A DNA stretch of 64,000 nucleotides from an uncultured Bacteroidales bacterium (GCA_937915765.1 CALGHE010000102.1:1-64000); one strand, 5' to 3'; positions 28,413 through 38,604 are shown, numbered from the stretch's first letter. Notes: generated by a model not told the origin, from the letters alone. Numbers and translations are program-made.

Positions 28413-30881
28413 ATGAAAAACGGAACTATGTACATAGATGTGATTTTGCCGCTTGCTCTTGCTAATTCTTATACGTATCTTGTGCCTGAGGATATGGCGG
28501 ACGATGTGCGGACAGGCGCGAGGGTGATTGTCTCGTTCGGGGCAAAGAAGTTTTACACCGCTCTGGTCTATCGGATTCATAATGAGAAGCCGGAACTTTT
28601 TGAGCCTAAGGAGATTGTTGCGGTGCTTGACGACAAGCCGGTTGTGAGAGGGGGGCAGATTAAGTTGTGGGAGTGGATTGCGTCTTATTATCAATGTACG
28701 TTAGGCGAGGTTTATAAGGCGGCGCTGCCTGCCGGTCTCAAACTGGAGAGCGAGACTGTAATTGCTTTGGACGAGGAGTTTGTGGCCGAGTCTGTGCTGA
28801 AGCCTAAGGAGCAGCAGCTTTTGGATTTGTTTGCTGCCAAGAGCAAACTTTCGGTGGCGGATATTAACAAGGCGTTGCAGCTGAAGAATAGTTTCCCGTT
28901 GGTCAAGAGGCTTATGGATATGGGCGCGCTGGTGGTGAGCGAGGAGGTGAAGGAGAAGTTCAGGCCTAAGCGAGAAACGTTCGTTTCGCTTTCTCCGGAG
29001 TGTGCGGACGAAGATGCTTTGCGCAGTGTGTTTGACGGGCTGAAGGGGGCGAAAAGGCAGCTGGACTTGCTGATGCTTTTTCTGAACGAGTCTCGTTTCT
29101 TCTCTAAAACAGAGGTGTGCGAGGTTTCTAAAAAGGAACTTCTGGAGAAGGGCGGTTTCTCTGCGTCGGTCTTTTCGGCACTGGTGGAGAAAAATATATT
29201 TGTGACGTATGACAAGGAGGTCGGGAGGCTTGGCTCTGTGTCCGGCTCTTTGGTGGAGGCCGCTCCTCTGTCTGATGCGCAGTCTGCCGCTTACAGGGAG
29301 ATTATTCGCCAGTTCAGGGAGAAGCAGACGGTTCTGCTGCATGGAGTGACGTCCAGCGGAAAGACTGAAATATATATCCATCTTATTAATGAGATGCTGA
29401 AGCTTGACAAGCAGGTTTTGTTTCTGTTGCCGGAGATTGCTCTGACTACACAGATTACGAACCGCCTGAAGCGCGTGTTTGGCAGCCAGCTTGGTGTCTA
29501 TCATTCTAAATTTTCTGATAATGAGAGGGTTGAGATATGGAATAATCTTTTGAAGGATAATGGTTACAAGGTTATATTGGGCGTGAGGTCTTCTATTTTT
29601 CTGCCTTTCCGTGACCTTGGACTTGTGATTGTTGACGAGGAGCATGAAAATTCGTATAAGCAGTATGACCCGGCTCCGCGCTATAACGCGCGCAATGCGG
29701 CGGTGATGCTTGCTCATTTTTCAAAGGCGAAGGTCTTGCTTGGCTCTGCTACGCCGTCGGTGGAGAGCTATTTTGCGGCTAAGAGCGGAAAGTTCGGGCT
29801 GGTGGAGCTGTTCACACGGTTTGGCAATGTTAATATGCCGGAGGTGATTATTGCGGACGTGGCGGAGGCTCGGCGCAAGAAAGAGATGACGGGGCTTTTT
29901 ACGGAAACGTTGCTTAATCGGATGTCTGAGGCGTTGTCTCGCAAGGAGCAGGTTATACTTTTTCAGAACAGACGCGGTTTTGCTCCTTATGTTGAGTGCC
30001 GTTCCTGTTCGGCTGTTCCGAAGTGCAAGAATTGTGATGTCAGCCTCACTTATCATAAGTTTTCTAATCAGCTTTCTTGCCATTACTGCGGATATACGTA
30101 CGCAAAGCCTGAAAAGTGCCCGGCTTGCGGTAACCCGACCATCGACACCGTAGGTTTTGGCACGGAAAAGATAGAGGAGGAGGTGCATGCAGTTTTCCCT
30201 GAGGCGCGTGTGGCGCGTCTGGACTTGGACGTGGCGAGGTCGAGGAAGAATTTCGAGTCGGTAATAGCTGATTTCGAAGCTGGCAAAATAGATGTGCTTG
30301 TCGGTACGCAGATGATTTCCAAAGGGCTTGATTTTGAGCGCGTGCGTGTTGTCGGGGTGCTTAGCGCGGATATGCTTCTCAATTATCCGGACTTCAGGTC
30401 GCACGAAAGGGCTTTCCAGCTTATGGCTCAGGTGAGCGGACGTGCCGGACGAAAGAACGGGCAGGGGATTGTTGTGATTCAGACAACGTCGCCGGAGCAT
30501 GTCGTTATGGAGCAGGTGCGCAGTAATGATTATGCGGGAATGTACGAGATGCAGGTGGAGGAGCGTCAGCTTTTTAATTATCCGCCTTATTTCAGGCTGG
30601 TGTATATATATGTGAAGGGACGAGATGAGCGGGTGGTGGACGGCGCTGCCAATTATCTTGCGCAGTGCATGAAGGCTACTTTCGGGCACCGTATAGTGGG
30701 GCCGGACAGACCTGTGATTCCTCGTGTGCAAAATATGTACATAAGAAAAATAATGGTGAAGTTCGAGCAAAATATATCTGCGGATAAGGCTAAGTCCGTG
30801 ATGAGAGAGTATGTTGACCATACGCTTGCGACGGATGCGTTCAAGTCTGTGATTATATATTTTGACGTGGACCCGATGTGA
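28413..30881 (+). CDS. priA: Replication restart helicase PriA (primosomal protein N')
   Basis: 822 residues from the ATG at 28413; an ATG at 28428 is also possible. PriA recognises stalled forks and loads the replicative helicase. The N-terminal fork-binding domain begins YIDVILPLALANSYTYLVP. The helicase core shows Walker A GVTSSGKTEIY, DEEHENSYKQ, and LGSATPSVES. The cysteine-rich zinc insertion has CRSCSAVPKCKNC and CHYCGYTYAKPEKCPACG, eight cysteines in all. The C-terminal motif LDVARSRKNFE and QVSGRAGRKNG are intact. Confidence 0.96.
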   Translation: MKNGTMYIDVILPLALANSYTYLVPEDMADDVRTGARVIVSFGAKKFYTALVYRIHNEKPELFEPKEIVAVLDDKPVVRGGQIKLWEWIASYYQCTLGEVYKAALPAGLKLESETVIALDEEFVAESVLKPKEQQLLDLFAAKSKLSVADINKALQLKNSFPLVKRLMDMGALVVSEEVKEKFRPKRETFVSLSPECADEDALRSVFDGLKGAKRQLDLLMLFLNESRFFSKTEVCEVSKKELLEKGGFSASVFSALVEKNIFVTYDKEVGRLGSVSGSLVEAAPLSDAQSAAYREIIRQFREKQTVLLHGVTSSGKTEIYIHLINEMLKLDKQVLFLLPEIALTTQITNRLKRVFGSQLGVYHSKFSDNERVEIWNNLLKDNGYKVILGVRSSIFLPFRDLGLVIVDEEHENSYKQYDPAPRYNARNAAVMLAHFSKAKVLLGSATPSVESYFAAKSGKFGLVELFTRFGNVNMPEVIIADVAEARRKKEMTGLFTETLLNRMSEALSRKEQVILFQNRRGFAPYVECRSCSAVPKCKNCDVSLTYHKFSNQLSCHYCGYTYAKPEKCPACGNPTIDTVGFGTEKIEEEVHAVFPEARVARLDLDVARSRKNFESVIADFEAGKIDVLVGTQMISKGLDFERVRVVGVLSADMLLNYPDFRSHERAFQLMAQVSGRAGRKNGQGIVVIQTTSPEHVVMEQVRSNDYAGMYEMQVEERQLFNYPPYFRLVYIYVKGRDERVVDGAANYLAQCMKATFGHRIVGPDRPVIPRVQNMYIRKIMVKFEQNISADKAKSVMREYVDHTLATDAFKSVIIYFDVDPM

Positions 30882-30903
30882 TATTTTCTGCAGAAAGAAG
30901 AAA

Positions 30904-30944
30904 GACGAGCCGTTTTTTGTCAAGTGTGGCTCGTCCTTCTTTTT
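30904..30944 (+). terminator. Bidirectional terminator between priA and uvrA
   Basis: GACGAGCC (30904-30911) and GGCTCGTC (30928-30935) pair, extended by AAGAA/TTCTT; CTTCTTTTT follows on the plus strand and an A/T-rich run on the minus. It serves both convergent genes. Confidence 0.8.
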
Positions 30945-30958
30945 ATGTTGCAACATTG

Positions 30959-33766
30959 TTAGTTTTGCAAATGTTCCTTTAGGAATTTTCCTGTGTGTGA
31001 GGCTTCGCAGCCTACAAGTTCCTCCGGTGTCCCTGCAAACACTAAGTTCCCTCCGGCCTCGCCGCCTTCCGGACCGATGTCTATCACGTGGTCTGCGCAT
31101 TTTATCACCTCCATGTTGTGCTCGATGATTATCACGGTATGCCCTGACTCGATAAGCGCGTTGAAGGCCTGAATCAGGGTCTTTATGTCGTGGAAATGCA
31201 GCCCGGTTGTAGGCTCGTCAAATATATATATAGTAGGAGAGAGCTTCTCTTCGCTCAGGATAGAGGCAAGTTTGACGCGCTGGCTCTCGCCTCCGGAGAG
31301 TGTGCTGGACGCCTGTCCAAGTTTCACATAGCCGAGTCCGACATCCTGAAGCGGCTTCAGACGGCGCACAATCTTTTTTTCTGTATTTCCAGTGCCTTCG
31401 CTAAAGAACTCTATGGCTTGATTGACGGTCATCTCTAACACGTCATGAATGTTTTTCCCTCTATAAAGGACTTCGAGCAGGTCGGCCTTGAAGCGTTTTC
31501 CTTGACAGGCCTCGCAAGTCAGCACAAGGTCTGCCATGAACTGCATCTCTACGGTTATAGTTCCTTCGCCCTGACACTCTTCGCATCTGCCGCCCTCAAC
31601 GTTGAAGGAGAAGTAGGCGGCTGTGTAGCCCATCTGCTTAGAAAGAGGCTGGTCTGCAAACAACTTTCTGATCTCGTCGTAAGCCTTGATGTATGTGACC
31701 GGGTTGGAACGTGACGATTTGCCGATCGGGTTCTGGTCAACGAACTCAACGTCGTTCACAAGGTTGAAGCTGCCCTTCAGCTCGGCATGCGCTCCGGTCT
31801 TTTCGGCTGTGCCTCCGTAATATTTCTTCAGAGCAGAGTAAAAGACATCTCGCACCAGCGACGACTTTCCGCTTCCGCTGACACCGGTCACCACGGTCAT
31901 AATATTTAGCGGAAATTTCACATCGATGCATTTGAGGTTGTTCTGGCAAACTCCGGTCACCTCGATGTAGTTGTTCCATTTGCGTCGCACGAGCGGTTTT
32001 TCGATAGTCTCTTCTCCTGTCAGATATTTGTAAGTGAAACTGTCGGTCTGGAAATTTTTCTCAGCCAGCTTCTCAGAGATGACTCCTTCGAAAACCACGT
32101 TCCCGCCAAGTCGTCCAGCGTTCGGGCCTATGTCTATTATGTAGTCCGCCGCGCGCATAATCTCTTCGTCGTGCTCTACAACAACCACCGTGTTTCCGAG
32201 TTTCTGCAGCTGCCTCAATACTTTAATCAGCAGATGAGTGTCGCGCGAATGCAACCCGATGCTCGGCTCGTCCAGGATGTAAAGAGAGCCGACAAGGCTG
32301 CTGCCCAGGGATGTGGCGAGGTTTATTCTTTGGCTTTCGCCGCCGGACAGCGTGTTTGAAAGTCGGTCCAACGTCAGATAACCCAGTCCCACGTCGCAAA
32401 GGAACTGTATGCGGTTAGAGATTTCTGTAAGCAGTCTCTGTGACACGTTTGCCTCATGTTCGCTGAGCTCTATGTTTTCAAAAAAAGTCTTCAGTTTGCT
32501 AACCGGCAAAGAGACCAGCTCTGTTATGCTTTTGCCGCCAACTTTTACGTAAGAGGCCTCTTTGCGCAACCGGGAGCCGTTGCAGTCGGGGCAGACTGTC
32601 TTGCCTCGGTAGCGCGCAAGCATCACGCGGTATTGGATTTTATACTGATTTTCCGAAACAAACTGGAAAAAGTCGTCTATGCCGTGAAAATAGCGGGAGC
32701 CTTTCCAAAGCATTCTCTTATGTTCTTCGGAAAGTTGGTAATATGGTGTATGGATAGGGAAGCCCACGCGAGAGGCGTTCATGATGACTTCGTTTTTCCA
32801 TTCCGACATCTTTTCGCCTCGCCAGCAGACCACAGCGCCGTCGTACACAGACATCGACTTGTCCGGAATCACCAAATCCTCGTCTATGCCCATGACCTTT
32901 CCGAAACCTTCGCAAGTGGGGCAGGCTCCGTAAGGGCTGTTGAAGCTGAACATGAGGTCGGACGGCTCGTCAAAGGAGATTCCGTCTGCTTCAAATTTAT
33001 TGGAGAACGATTTCGTCTCTGCAGAGCCGTCGGCTTTGTATATCTTTATGATGCAAGATGAGCCGTCGCCCTCCCAGAATGCGGTTTGCACGGAGTCCGC
33101 AAGCCTGTTCCTCGTGTCTTCGTCGTCTGATACGGAAAAGCGGTCAACCACAAGGTGCGCGGTTTGCCCTTCGGGAGTTTCGCCGGCCAGCACGTCTTCT
33201 ATTTTGAAGAGATAACCGTCAATTTCGATTCGGCTGAATCCTTGCTTGAAAAGCATGTCGAGCTGAACTTGCAAAGTGCGTCCTTCCGGAACTGTTATCT
33301 CAGAAAGCACCATGCCTTTTGTGCCATTAGGGAAGGTGAGAATATAATCCACCACATCAGAGACCTGATGCTTCGCCACAAGTTCGCCGGACACTGGCGA
33401 GTATGTTTTGCCTATGCGCGCGAACAGCAGTTTCAGATATTCATAAATTTCGGTTGATGTGCCTACTGTGGAGCGCGGGTTGCGGGTGCTGACTTTTTGC
33501 TCTATCGCTATTGCCGGCGGAATGCCTTTTATATAGTCAACCTCCGGTTTGCTCATTCGGCCTAAAAACTGGCGGGCATACGAAGAGAGGCTCTCGACAT
33601 ACCTTCTTTGCCCTTCGGCATACAGAGTGTCAAAAGCGAGCGACGATTTGCCGGAGCCGGAAAGCCCCGTTATCACCACTAGTTTGTTGCGCGGGATTTT
33701 CACATCTATGTTCTTCAGATTGTTTACCCTTGCGCCTTTTATTGTAATTTGACCGTTGTCAGCCAT
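30959..33766 (-). CDS. uvrA: Excinuclease ABC subunit A
   Basis: 935 residues. UvrA finds bulky DNA lesions and loads UvrB for nucleotide excision repair. Two ABC ATPase modules are intact: Walker [10 protein letters not shown] and GVSGSGKSS, and two LSGGESQR signatures. The C-terminal zinc finger (CEECQGEG ... [10 protein letters not shown]) is complete. In the N-terminal module the second CxxC (ACPTCEGFG) is kept but the first pair is replaced by [10 protein letters not shown], so that zinc site looks lost. It is the last gene of an apparent unit with the histidine phosphatase and M20 genes. Confidence 0.96.
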   Translation of the reverse strand: MADNGQITIKGARVNNLKNIDVKIPRNKLVVITGLSGSGKSSLAFDTLYAEGQRRYVESLSSYARQFLGRMSKPEVDYIKGIPPAIAIEQKVSTRNPRSTVGTSTEIYEYLKLLFARIGKTYSPVSGELVAKHQVSDVVDYILTFPNGTKGMVLSEITVPEGRTLQVQLDMLFKQGFSRIEIDGYLFKIEDVLAGETPEGQTAHLVVDRFSVSDDEDTRNRLADSVQTAFWEGDGSSCIIKIYKADGSAETKSFSNKFEADGISFDEPSDLMFSFNSPYGACPTCEGFGKVMGIDEDLVIPDKSMSVYDGAVVCWRGEKMSEWKNEVIMNASRVGFPIHTPYYQLSEEHKRMLWKGSRYFHGIDDFFQFVSENQYKIQYRVMLARYRGKTVCPDCNGSRLRKEASYVKVGGKSITELVSLPVSKLKTFFENIELSEHEANVSQRLLTEISNRIQFLCDVGLGYLTLDRLSNTLSGGESQRINLATSLGSSLVGSLYILDEPSIGLHSRDTHLLIKVLRQLQKLGNTVVVVEHDEEIMRAADYIIDIGPNAGRLGGNVVFEGVISEKLAEKNFQTDSFTYKYLTGEETIEKPLVRRKWNNYIEVTGVCQNNLKCIDVKFPLNIMTVVTGVSGSGKSSLVRDVFYSALKKYYGGTAEKTGAHAELKGSFNLVNDVEFVDQNPIGKSSRSNPVTYIKAYDEIRKLFADQPLSKQMGYTAAYFSFNVEGGRCEECQGEGTITVEMQFMADLVLTCEACQGKRFKADLLEVLYRGKNIHDVLEMTVNQAIEFFSEGTGNTEKKIVRRLKPLQDVGLGYVKLGQASSTLSGGESQRVKLASILSEEKLSPTIYIFDEPTTGLHFHDIKTLIQAFNALIESGHTVIIIEHNMEVIKCADHVIDIGPEGGEAGGNLVFAGTPEELVGCEASHTGKFLKEHLQN

Positions 33767-33788
33767 TCTTTTTTTGATATGATAAGTT

Positions 33789-34421
33789 TTATTTTTGTCC
33801 GATAAAAGAGTAGTGCTCCGTGTCGTTCCAGTTCATCACGTTCCACACGCCGTTCTCCTTCACTACTTCGCAGAGGCAGGCTGAGCGTGTGTACGGGCTG
33901 TTCACTATTTCGCTGACAGGCTGGTTCCTGAAATATACGTACAGTGTTTTTATGACGATGCCATGAGCCACTACCAGCACAGTTCCGTTAGGATGCTTTT
34001 TTGCGATGTCCTCGAAAATGGCGCTGGCGCGCTTCTGCAGTTCCTGAAACGTCTCTCCGCCGTCCGGAACATACAATTCAGGATGATGCCAGAAGTTGTC
34101 AAACTGGACCGGATTTCTCTCTTCCGCTTCGGAGAAAAGCAGTCCTTCCCAGTTGCCTAAGTTTATCTCGCGCAAGTCATCTTCGGCAATGATTTGCAAG
34201 TCTCTGCTTCCGCGCGCGTGCATGGCGGTGTCCAGAGCGCGTTGGCAGGAACTGGAGTAAATTATGTCGATGTCAATATCCTCAAGTCTCTTCCCGAGAG
34301 CCTTAGCCTGACTTACGCCAAGTTCTGTGAGGTTGGAGTTGTTCTGCCCTTGCATCCGCTTCACAACATTCCACTCTGTTTCGCCGTGGCGGCATAAATA
34401 TATCTTTGTCATTTGTGTCAA
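33789..34421 (-). CDS. Histidine phosphatase family protein (phosphoglycerate-mutase-like)
   Basis: 210 residues; a start three codons in (34412) is equally possible. The phosphohistidine motif is RHGETEWN (His12 in the long form), followed by IIYSSSCQRALDTA, the acid in LREINLGNWEGL, and the second histidine in VLVVAHGIVIK. The family includes phosphoglycerate mutases and alpha-ribazole or other small phosphatases, and the sequence does not decide. Spacing to uvrA is 22 bases. Confidence 0.88.
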   Translation of the reverse strand: MTQMTKIYLCRHGETEWNVVKRMQGQNNSNLTELGVSQAKALGKRLEDIDIDIIYSSSCQRALDTAMHARGSRDLQIIAEDDLREINLGNWEGLLFSEAEERNPVQFDNFWHHPELYVPDGGETFQELQKRASAIFEDIAKKHPNGTVLVVAHGIVIKTLYVYFRNQPVSEIVNSPYTRSACLCEVVKENGVWNVMNWNDTEHYSFIGQK

Positions 34422-34453
34422 AATAAAAGTTTGAAAAATCTGATAACAGAACC

Positions 34454-35641
34454 TTAGCTCTGTTCGGAAAATTTAATGGCAAGCCCGGCAAATATGGCGG
34501 TTGACGTCTCCAGCGCATCTAAGTCCAATGCGAAAGTTGGAGAGTGCAGACCTCCGCTTTCCACCTTCTCGCTGAGTATTCCGACTCGGTAAAACAGCGA
34601 AGGGAATTTTTGGCAGTAATACCCGAAATCTTCGCCGGTCATTCTTTTCTCAAAAGTGGTGACATTCTCTTCTCCGAGCAGGTCAATGGCAAATCTCTCC
34701 GCCATGCTGTTCAGTTGCTCGTTGTTAATCACGCTTGGGTATCCGCGGTTAATCTCTATTTCGCAAGAGCAGCCAAACTCAGAGACGGCCGTTGCCGCGA
34801 TTTTTTTGATTAGAGACAGAGACTGTTCTCTCCACTCCTCGTCGAGCGTTCTGAGAGTGCCGTCAAGCCGCACGTGGTCAGGAATCACATTCATGATGCC
34901 GTCGGCTATAAATCTGCCGAACGCAAGCACCGTTTCTCCGCGGACCGGTTCGTGTTCGGACGGGATGGCGTTCAGTTTCAGCAGCATATTGGCAGCGGCA
35001 AGCACTGCATTATGGTCTTTGAGCAGAGCCGCGTGACCGCCTTGTCCGTGAACCGTTATGTGTATCTCGTCCGTGGCGGCGGTGATAAGGCCGGGACGAA
35101 ATCCCACCTTGCCCATCGGGATAGAAGGAATGACGTGCTGCCCGAGCATGATGTCTGGTTTGAACCTGTTGAACGCTCCTTCTGATAACATAAGGTTCGC
35201 ACCTCCGGGATAACGCTCTTCGGCAGGCTGAAAGACAAACAGGAAAGTGCCAGTCAGCTCATCTTCCAGAGATTTGAGAATGCGCGCCACGCCAAGCAGC
35301 GAAGCCGTGTGAGCGTCATGTCCGCAAGCGTGCATCACGCCGTCGTTTTTAGAACGGTACGGCACGTCGGTCTCTTCCGTCACAGGGAGCGCGTCCATGT
35401 CGGCGCGCAGCGCGATGGTCCGTTTTTCCGGTTCCTTGCAGCGCAGCACGCCAAGAATGCCGGTCTGGGCAAACCCTTCCATGAAAGGTATATCCAGCGC
35501 TTTCAGCTCTTCTCGCACAAATTTAGAAGTCTCAAACTCATGAAAGGCAAGTTCCGGATTCTGGTGCAATGTTTTGTAAGCCTCTTGCACAAAAACCAAG
35601 TTCTTCCGAGTTAGTTCCAATATACGTTCATTTGTTATCAT
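34454..35641 (-). CDS. M20-family metal-dependent amidohydrolase
   Basis: 395 residues. The fold is that of N-acyl-amino-acid or hippurate hydrolases. Metal ligands lie in MHACGHDAHTA (His104, Cys106, His108, Asp109 around the motif), the catalytic pair in FQPAEERYPGG, and a late ligand in RMTGEDFGYYCQ. A central dimerisation domain (about 185-300) is present. No signal peptide is seen, so it acts in the cytoplasm on an acylated amino acid or peptide. A TATCTTTG promoter sits about 25 bases upstream; histidine phosphatase and uvrA follow. Confidence 0.9.
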   Translation of the reverse strand: MITNERILELTRKNLVFVQEAYKTLHQNPELAFHEFETSKFVREELKALDIPFMEGFAQTGILGVLRCKEPEKRTIALRADMDALPVTEETDVPYRSKNDGVMHACGHDAHTASLLGVARILKSLEDELTGTFLFVFQPAEERYPGGANLMLSEGAFNRFKPDIMLGQHVIPSIPMGKVGFRPGLITAATDEIHITVHGQGGHAALLKDHNAVLAAANMLLKLNAIPSEHEPVRGETVLAFGRFIADGIMNVIPDHVRLDGTLRTLDEEWREQSLSLIKKIAATAVSEFGCSCEIEINRGYPSVINNEQLNSMAERFAIDLLGEENVTTFEKRMTGEDFGYYCQKFPSLFYRVGILSEKVESGGLHSPTFALDLDALETSTAIFAGLAIKFSEQS

Positions 35642-35665
35642 ACAGCTCTAATCTAACAAGATATG

Positions 35666-35673
35666 CAAAGATA
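35666..35673 (-). promoter_or_regulatory. Promoter -7 element of the M20-phosphatase-uvrA unit
   Basis: The minus strand reads TATCTTTG, matching TAnnTTTG, with a leader of about 20 bases. Confidence 0.55.
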
Positions 35674-35917
35674 GTTTTTATTTAGGCTTCTTCTATGAAT
35701 TTGACGAAATTTATTTTCGGGGGGATTCGGTCAGGAAATAAGCACTGCTCAGTTTTTTGCGAATGCAGTTTGGAGACTTTCATAGATTAGGGCTTGTGAT
35801 TTTATCTGTAGAATTCCGTTTCTGATGATCTGCGGGAAATGTATCTGTGCTGCAAAATGTGGCGAATTGCAAAGTCGCGAGGCTTAGCGGAACTGGCGCG
35901 GTAGGGGAGGTGTGAAA
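35674..35917. other. Non-coding gap with no recognised feature
   Basis: Between the M20 promoter and the fabH terminator I see no gene, repeat or RNA motif. Confidence 0.5.
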
Positions 35918-35952
35918 CAAAAACGCTTTCGGGGTAGCCGAAAGCGTTTTTG
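35918..35952 (-). terminator. Intrinsic terminator of fabH
   Basis: CAAAAACGCTTTCGG and CCGAAAGCGTTTTTG form a perfect 15-bp stem around a 5-base loop, ending six bases before the fabH stop. It is symmetric and can act on both strands. Confidence 0.9.
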
Positions 35953-35957
35953 CCTCA

Positions 35958-36962
35958 TTAAATCTTGTCTCCGTCATACCCCCATTTAAGGTACATGGCT
36001 CCAAAAGTGAAGCCGGCTCCGAAAGTGGAGCAGACGATGTTGTCGCCTTTCTTCAGCGACTTTTCAAGTTCCCACAAACAGATTGGAATAGTTACCGCCG
36101 AAGTGTTTGCGTATTTCTCAATATTAATCATAACCTTGTCCTTATCCACGCCCATTCTTCTCGCAACCGCGTCGATGATGCGCAAGTTGGCCTGGTGAGG
36201 AATGAACCAAGCGAGGTCGTCGGCAGTCAGTTTGTTGCGTTCCATAATTTCCACGGATATGTCGGCCATATTAGTCACAGCCGCCTTGAACACCGCCTGA
36301 CCTTCCTGATACACATAGTGCCAATGATTGTCAATAGTTTCGTGCGAAGCGGGGCAAACAGAACCGCCGGCCTTCATTTGCAGGTGAGACCAGCCGCTGC
36401 CGTCGGTGCGCAGAATAATGTCACGCACGCCAACCTCCTCTTCGGTCGCCTCCACAAGAACAGCAGCGGCGCCGTCGCCAAACAGCGGGCAAGTAGTGCG
36501 GTCTGTGTAGTCAACCATGAAAGACATCTTTTCAGAAGCCACGACAACAATCTTCTTGTGTCTGCCAGACTCGATATGGTTAGTGGCAGAATAAAGAGCA
36601 GACATAAAGCCGGCGCAAGCCACCTCGATGTCATACGCAAAGGCGTTCTTGATGCCCACGTTGTTGCATATTTTCGCGGCTGTGGCAGGGAACATGTGGT
36701 CCGGAGTAGATGTGGCGCAGAACACAGCCTCGATTTCGTCCGGATTGACGCCAGTCTTGGCGAACAGCTCTTCAACCGCCTTGGTGCCCATGTAAGAAGA
36801 ACCAAGGTTCGGGTCTTTCAATATGCGACGCTCCTTGATTCCGATTCTGGACATGATCCATTCGTCAGAAGTGTCAACCATACGGCTCAGCTCGTCATTC
36901 GTGAGCACATACTCTGGAAGATACGCTCCAATACCTTTTATTACCGCATTAATTTTTCCCAT
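35958..36962 (-). CDS. fabH: Beta-ketoacyl-ACP synthase III
   Basis: 334 residues. FabH condenses acetyl-CoA (or a branched primer) with malonyl-ACP to start fatty acid synthesis. The catalytic triad is visible: Cys116 in [12 protein letters not shown], His256 in [10 protein letters not shown] and Asn286 in EKYANTSAV. The gene follows rpmF and a DUF177 gene, the order seen widely in bacteria. A 133-base gap with a small hairpin separates it from rpmF. Confidence 0.96.
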   Translation of the reverse strand: MGKINAVIKGIGAYLPEYVLTNDELSRMVDTSDEWIMSRIGIKERRILKDPNLGSSYMGTKAVEELFAKTGVNPDEIEAVFCATSTPDHMFPATAAKICNNVGIKNAFAYDIEVACAGFMSALYSATNHIESGRHKKIVVVASEKMSFMVDYTDRTTCPLFGDGAAAVLVEATEEEVGVRDIILRTDGSGWSHLQMKAGGSVCPASHETIDNHWHYVYQEGQAVFKAAVTNMADISVEIMERNKLTADDLAWFIPHQANLRIIDAVARRMGVDKDKVMINIEKYANTSAVTIPICLWELEKSLKKGDNIVCSTFGAGFTFGAMYLKWGYDGDKI

Positions 36963-37031
36963 TCCGAATATCTTTAAATCAGAAATTCCCGCAGGAACTT
37001 CACGTCAAATGACAAGTGAAAAAACGAAATA

Positions 37032-37057
37032 TGCCCTAAAAAATGCTTCTTAGGGCA
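37032..37057 (-). terminator. Hairpin between rpmF and fabH, possible attenuator
   Basis: TGCCCTAA and TTAGGGCA form an 8-bp stem around 10 bases. On the minus strand the following bases are ATATTTCGTTTTTTC, so T-run placement is poor. It may reduce read-through into fabH or be neutral. Confidence 0.4.
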
Positions 37058-37095
37058 ATATATTTCCTTTACATTTCGAAAAATGTAGCGCAAGA

Positions 37096-37281
37096 TTAAA
37101 CTGCTTCAGGCTTTTCAATAGCCACCTTTCCACGGTAGAATCCACATTCACCGCAAACAGTGTGGTAAACGTGCAATGCACCGCAGTTTGAGCAAACTGC
37201 CAAAGTTGGCGTAACTGCCTTGTAATGAGTTCTTCTCTTCGCTGATCTTGACTTAGATTGTCTTCGCTTCGGATGTGCCAT
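37096..37281 (-). CDS. rpmF: Ribosomal protein bL32
   Basis: 61 residues. The N-terminus MAHPKRRQSKSRSAKRR is diagnostic. Four cysteines (30, 33, 43, 46) in CSNCGALHVYHTVCGECG form the zinc ribbon, so this is the zinc-binding version. It lies 17 bases after the DUF177 gene. Confidence 0.97.
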   Translation of the reverse strand: MAHPKRRQSKSRSAKRRTHYKAVTPTLAVCSNCGALHVYHTVCGECGFYRGKVAIEKPEAV

Positions 37282-37298
37282 TTTATTAAATAATTAAA

Positions 37299-37877
37299 TT
37301 AGTTATTGTCAATTAATTTTCTGAGTCCTTCCCAGCGCGGGTCAATCGCTTTCTCCTCGCTGTCCAGAGGCGTCAAATCCTCCTCGTCCTCGTCGTTGTC
37401 ATAAAGTTCCTCGTCGTCTGCCGACGTTGCGATGTGGTTTCTCAGCTTTGCCACCATAGCCTCGTTGCATTCGCCAGCCGGGTGCACGTGCCTTATCGGG
37501 ATGCGCAGCGCGATACATTCATAAAGATACCACGCAAGGTTTATAGCCCCCTCAGCTTCGGGCACAACTATAAGGTTGCCCTCCTCCTCGGAGTACTCGT
37601 CTCCGAACTTCACAAGAAACCTCTCTTCGCAGTCAACGTCAAGATTCATATCGTCCAGACATCTGTCGCACTGAATCGTTATGGAGCCTTGCAAGTCAAA
37701 GTCAATCTCGAACGCATGAGCCGTCTTTTTCACAGAAACGAACGCCTCCACATTTCCCTTGCCGATTTCCGGACCTTCAAGCTCCTCGAAGAATTTGTCG
37801 TCAAGCAAAAACTCATATTCATGAGTGCCCTCAGACAGTTCTTTCAGCGGTATGTCATAAATCTCAAAGTTTCCCAC
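37299..37877 (-). CDS. DUF177 (YceD-family) protein
   Basis: 192 residues if the GTG at 37877 is the start. The frame is open much further upstream, but the promoter at 37904-37911 and the expected N-terminus (VGNFEIYDIPLKELSEG) favour the GTG. The domain centre has CDRCLDDMNLDVDCEERFLVKFG, and the tail is acidic (ATSADDEELYDNDEDEEDL). The family is linked to 23S rRNA or ribosome metabolism and is nearly always found upstream of rpmF, as here. Confidence 0.85.
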   Translation of the reverse strand: MGNFEIYDIPLKELSEGTHEYEFLLDDKFFEELEGPEIGKGNVEAFVSVKKTAHAFEIDFDLQGSITIQCDRCLDDMNLDVDCEERFLVKFGDEYSEEEGNLIVVPEAEGAINLAWYLYECIALRIPIRHVHPAGECNEAMVAKLRNHIATSADDEELYDNDEDEEDLTPLDSEEKAIDPRWEGLRKLIDNN

Positions 37878-37903
37878 TTTCGTATGAACATTTAAAAACT
37901 CTG

Positions 37904-37911
37904 CAAAATTA
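37904..37911 (-). promoter_or_regulatory. Promoter -7 element of the DUF177-rpmF-fabH operon
   Basis: The minus strand reads TAATTTTG, matching TAnnTTTG. The predicted start near 37898 lies about 20 bases before the proposed GTG start. Confidence 0.5.
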
Positions 37912-38199
37912 TAAAATATAAACGACAAAACACACAACTGACAGCGTGTTTTTTTATATTTTTTTGAAAAAAGTTGTCCGAAAAGAGCTTCAATAGCAAT
38001 AAAAAGGCAGCCGAAGGCTTGCAAATTTCAAGTATTAGGCCGCTCCTGCATAGAAAGTCATTGTCTCGACGGAGATAAATTTAGACGAAATGCAAAGATT
38101 GGCAAATTCAAGCAGGGAAAACATCATACATCAAATACTCTTGCTGCCCCGCAATAACCTGTAATATGACCGTCTCTTTCAGCATATTCTGACAACTAA

Positions 38200-38397
38200 T
38201 GAATACTCGAAATAAGAATTGGGGTAAAGGCTTCATTGATGCAGTTAGCTAGCAACTTCGCAAAGAATTGCCTGGATTAAGAGGATTTTCCGCTGCGAGC
38301 CTGCGTAAGATGCGCACATTCTATGAGGAGTGGCAGATGCTTTCAGATAATTCGTTCGTTGAAACGAACAAATTGGCGGATATTGAGAGAAATTGAC
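38200..38397 (+). pseudogene. Fragment of a DUF1016 (YhcG-type) nuclease gene
   Basis: Read from the ATG at 38200, the frame gives NWGKGFIDAVS, a TAG stop, then QLRKELPGLRGFSAASLRKM and RTFYEEWQML, ending at a TGA at 38397. The PGLRGFSxxxLxxMRxFYxxW pattern is the hallmark of the DUF1016 N-terminal domain, a PD-(D/E)XK-associated family that is often in defence or restriction loci. The remainder of the gene, including the nuclease domain, is absent. It marks the left edge of the accessory island. Confidence 0.75.
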
Positions 38398-38491
38398 ATT
38401 AAAGTATATGTTAATCCTACAATGGATAATCTAAATAATGGAACGCAGGACGCCCCGCGCCACTCATAGAAAGAGACAGTATAACATTAAG

Positions 38492-38532
38492 AAAGCCTAT
38501 TGACAGGCTCCTGCTCTACCAATAGGCTTTTA
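38492..38532. terminator. Terminator-like hairpin at the left end of the island
   Basis: AAAGCCTATTG (38492-38502) and CAATAGGCTTT (38520-38530) form an 11-bp stem around a 17-base loop. TTCTTAATG follows on the minus strand and TTACT on the plus. It is about 70 bases past the toxin-like gene, which it probably ends. Confidence 0.6.
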
Positions 38533-38604
38533 CTCAAAGCTGACTTTACATAATCAAAATGCGCTTCAAAAACATCTCGAACAAGTTGCCTTAGTGACAA
38601 ATTT

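Noticed and set aside
29721..31100. 459-codon minus-strand gene opposite priA
   Set aside because: It is antisense to the PriA helicase core and its sequence is rich in His/Arg/Leu as expected of a shadow frame.
37878..38024. 49-codon extension of the DUF177 protein
   Set aside because: It runs through a promoter and does not resemble the family N-terminus; the GTG at 37877 fits better.
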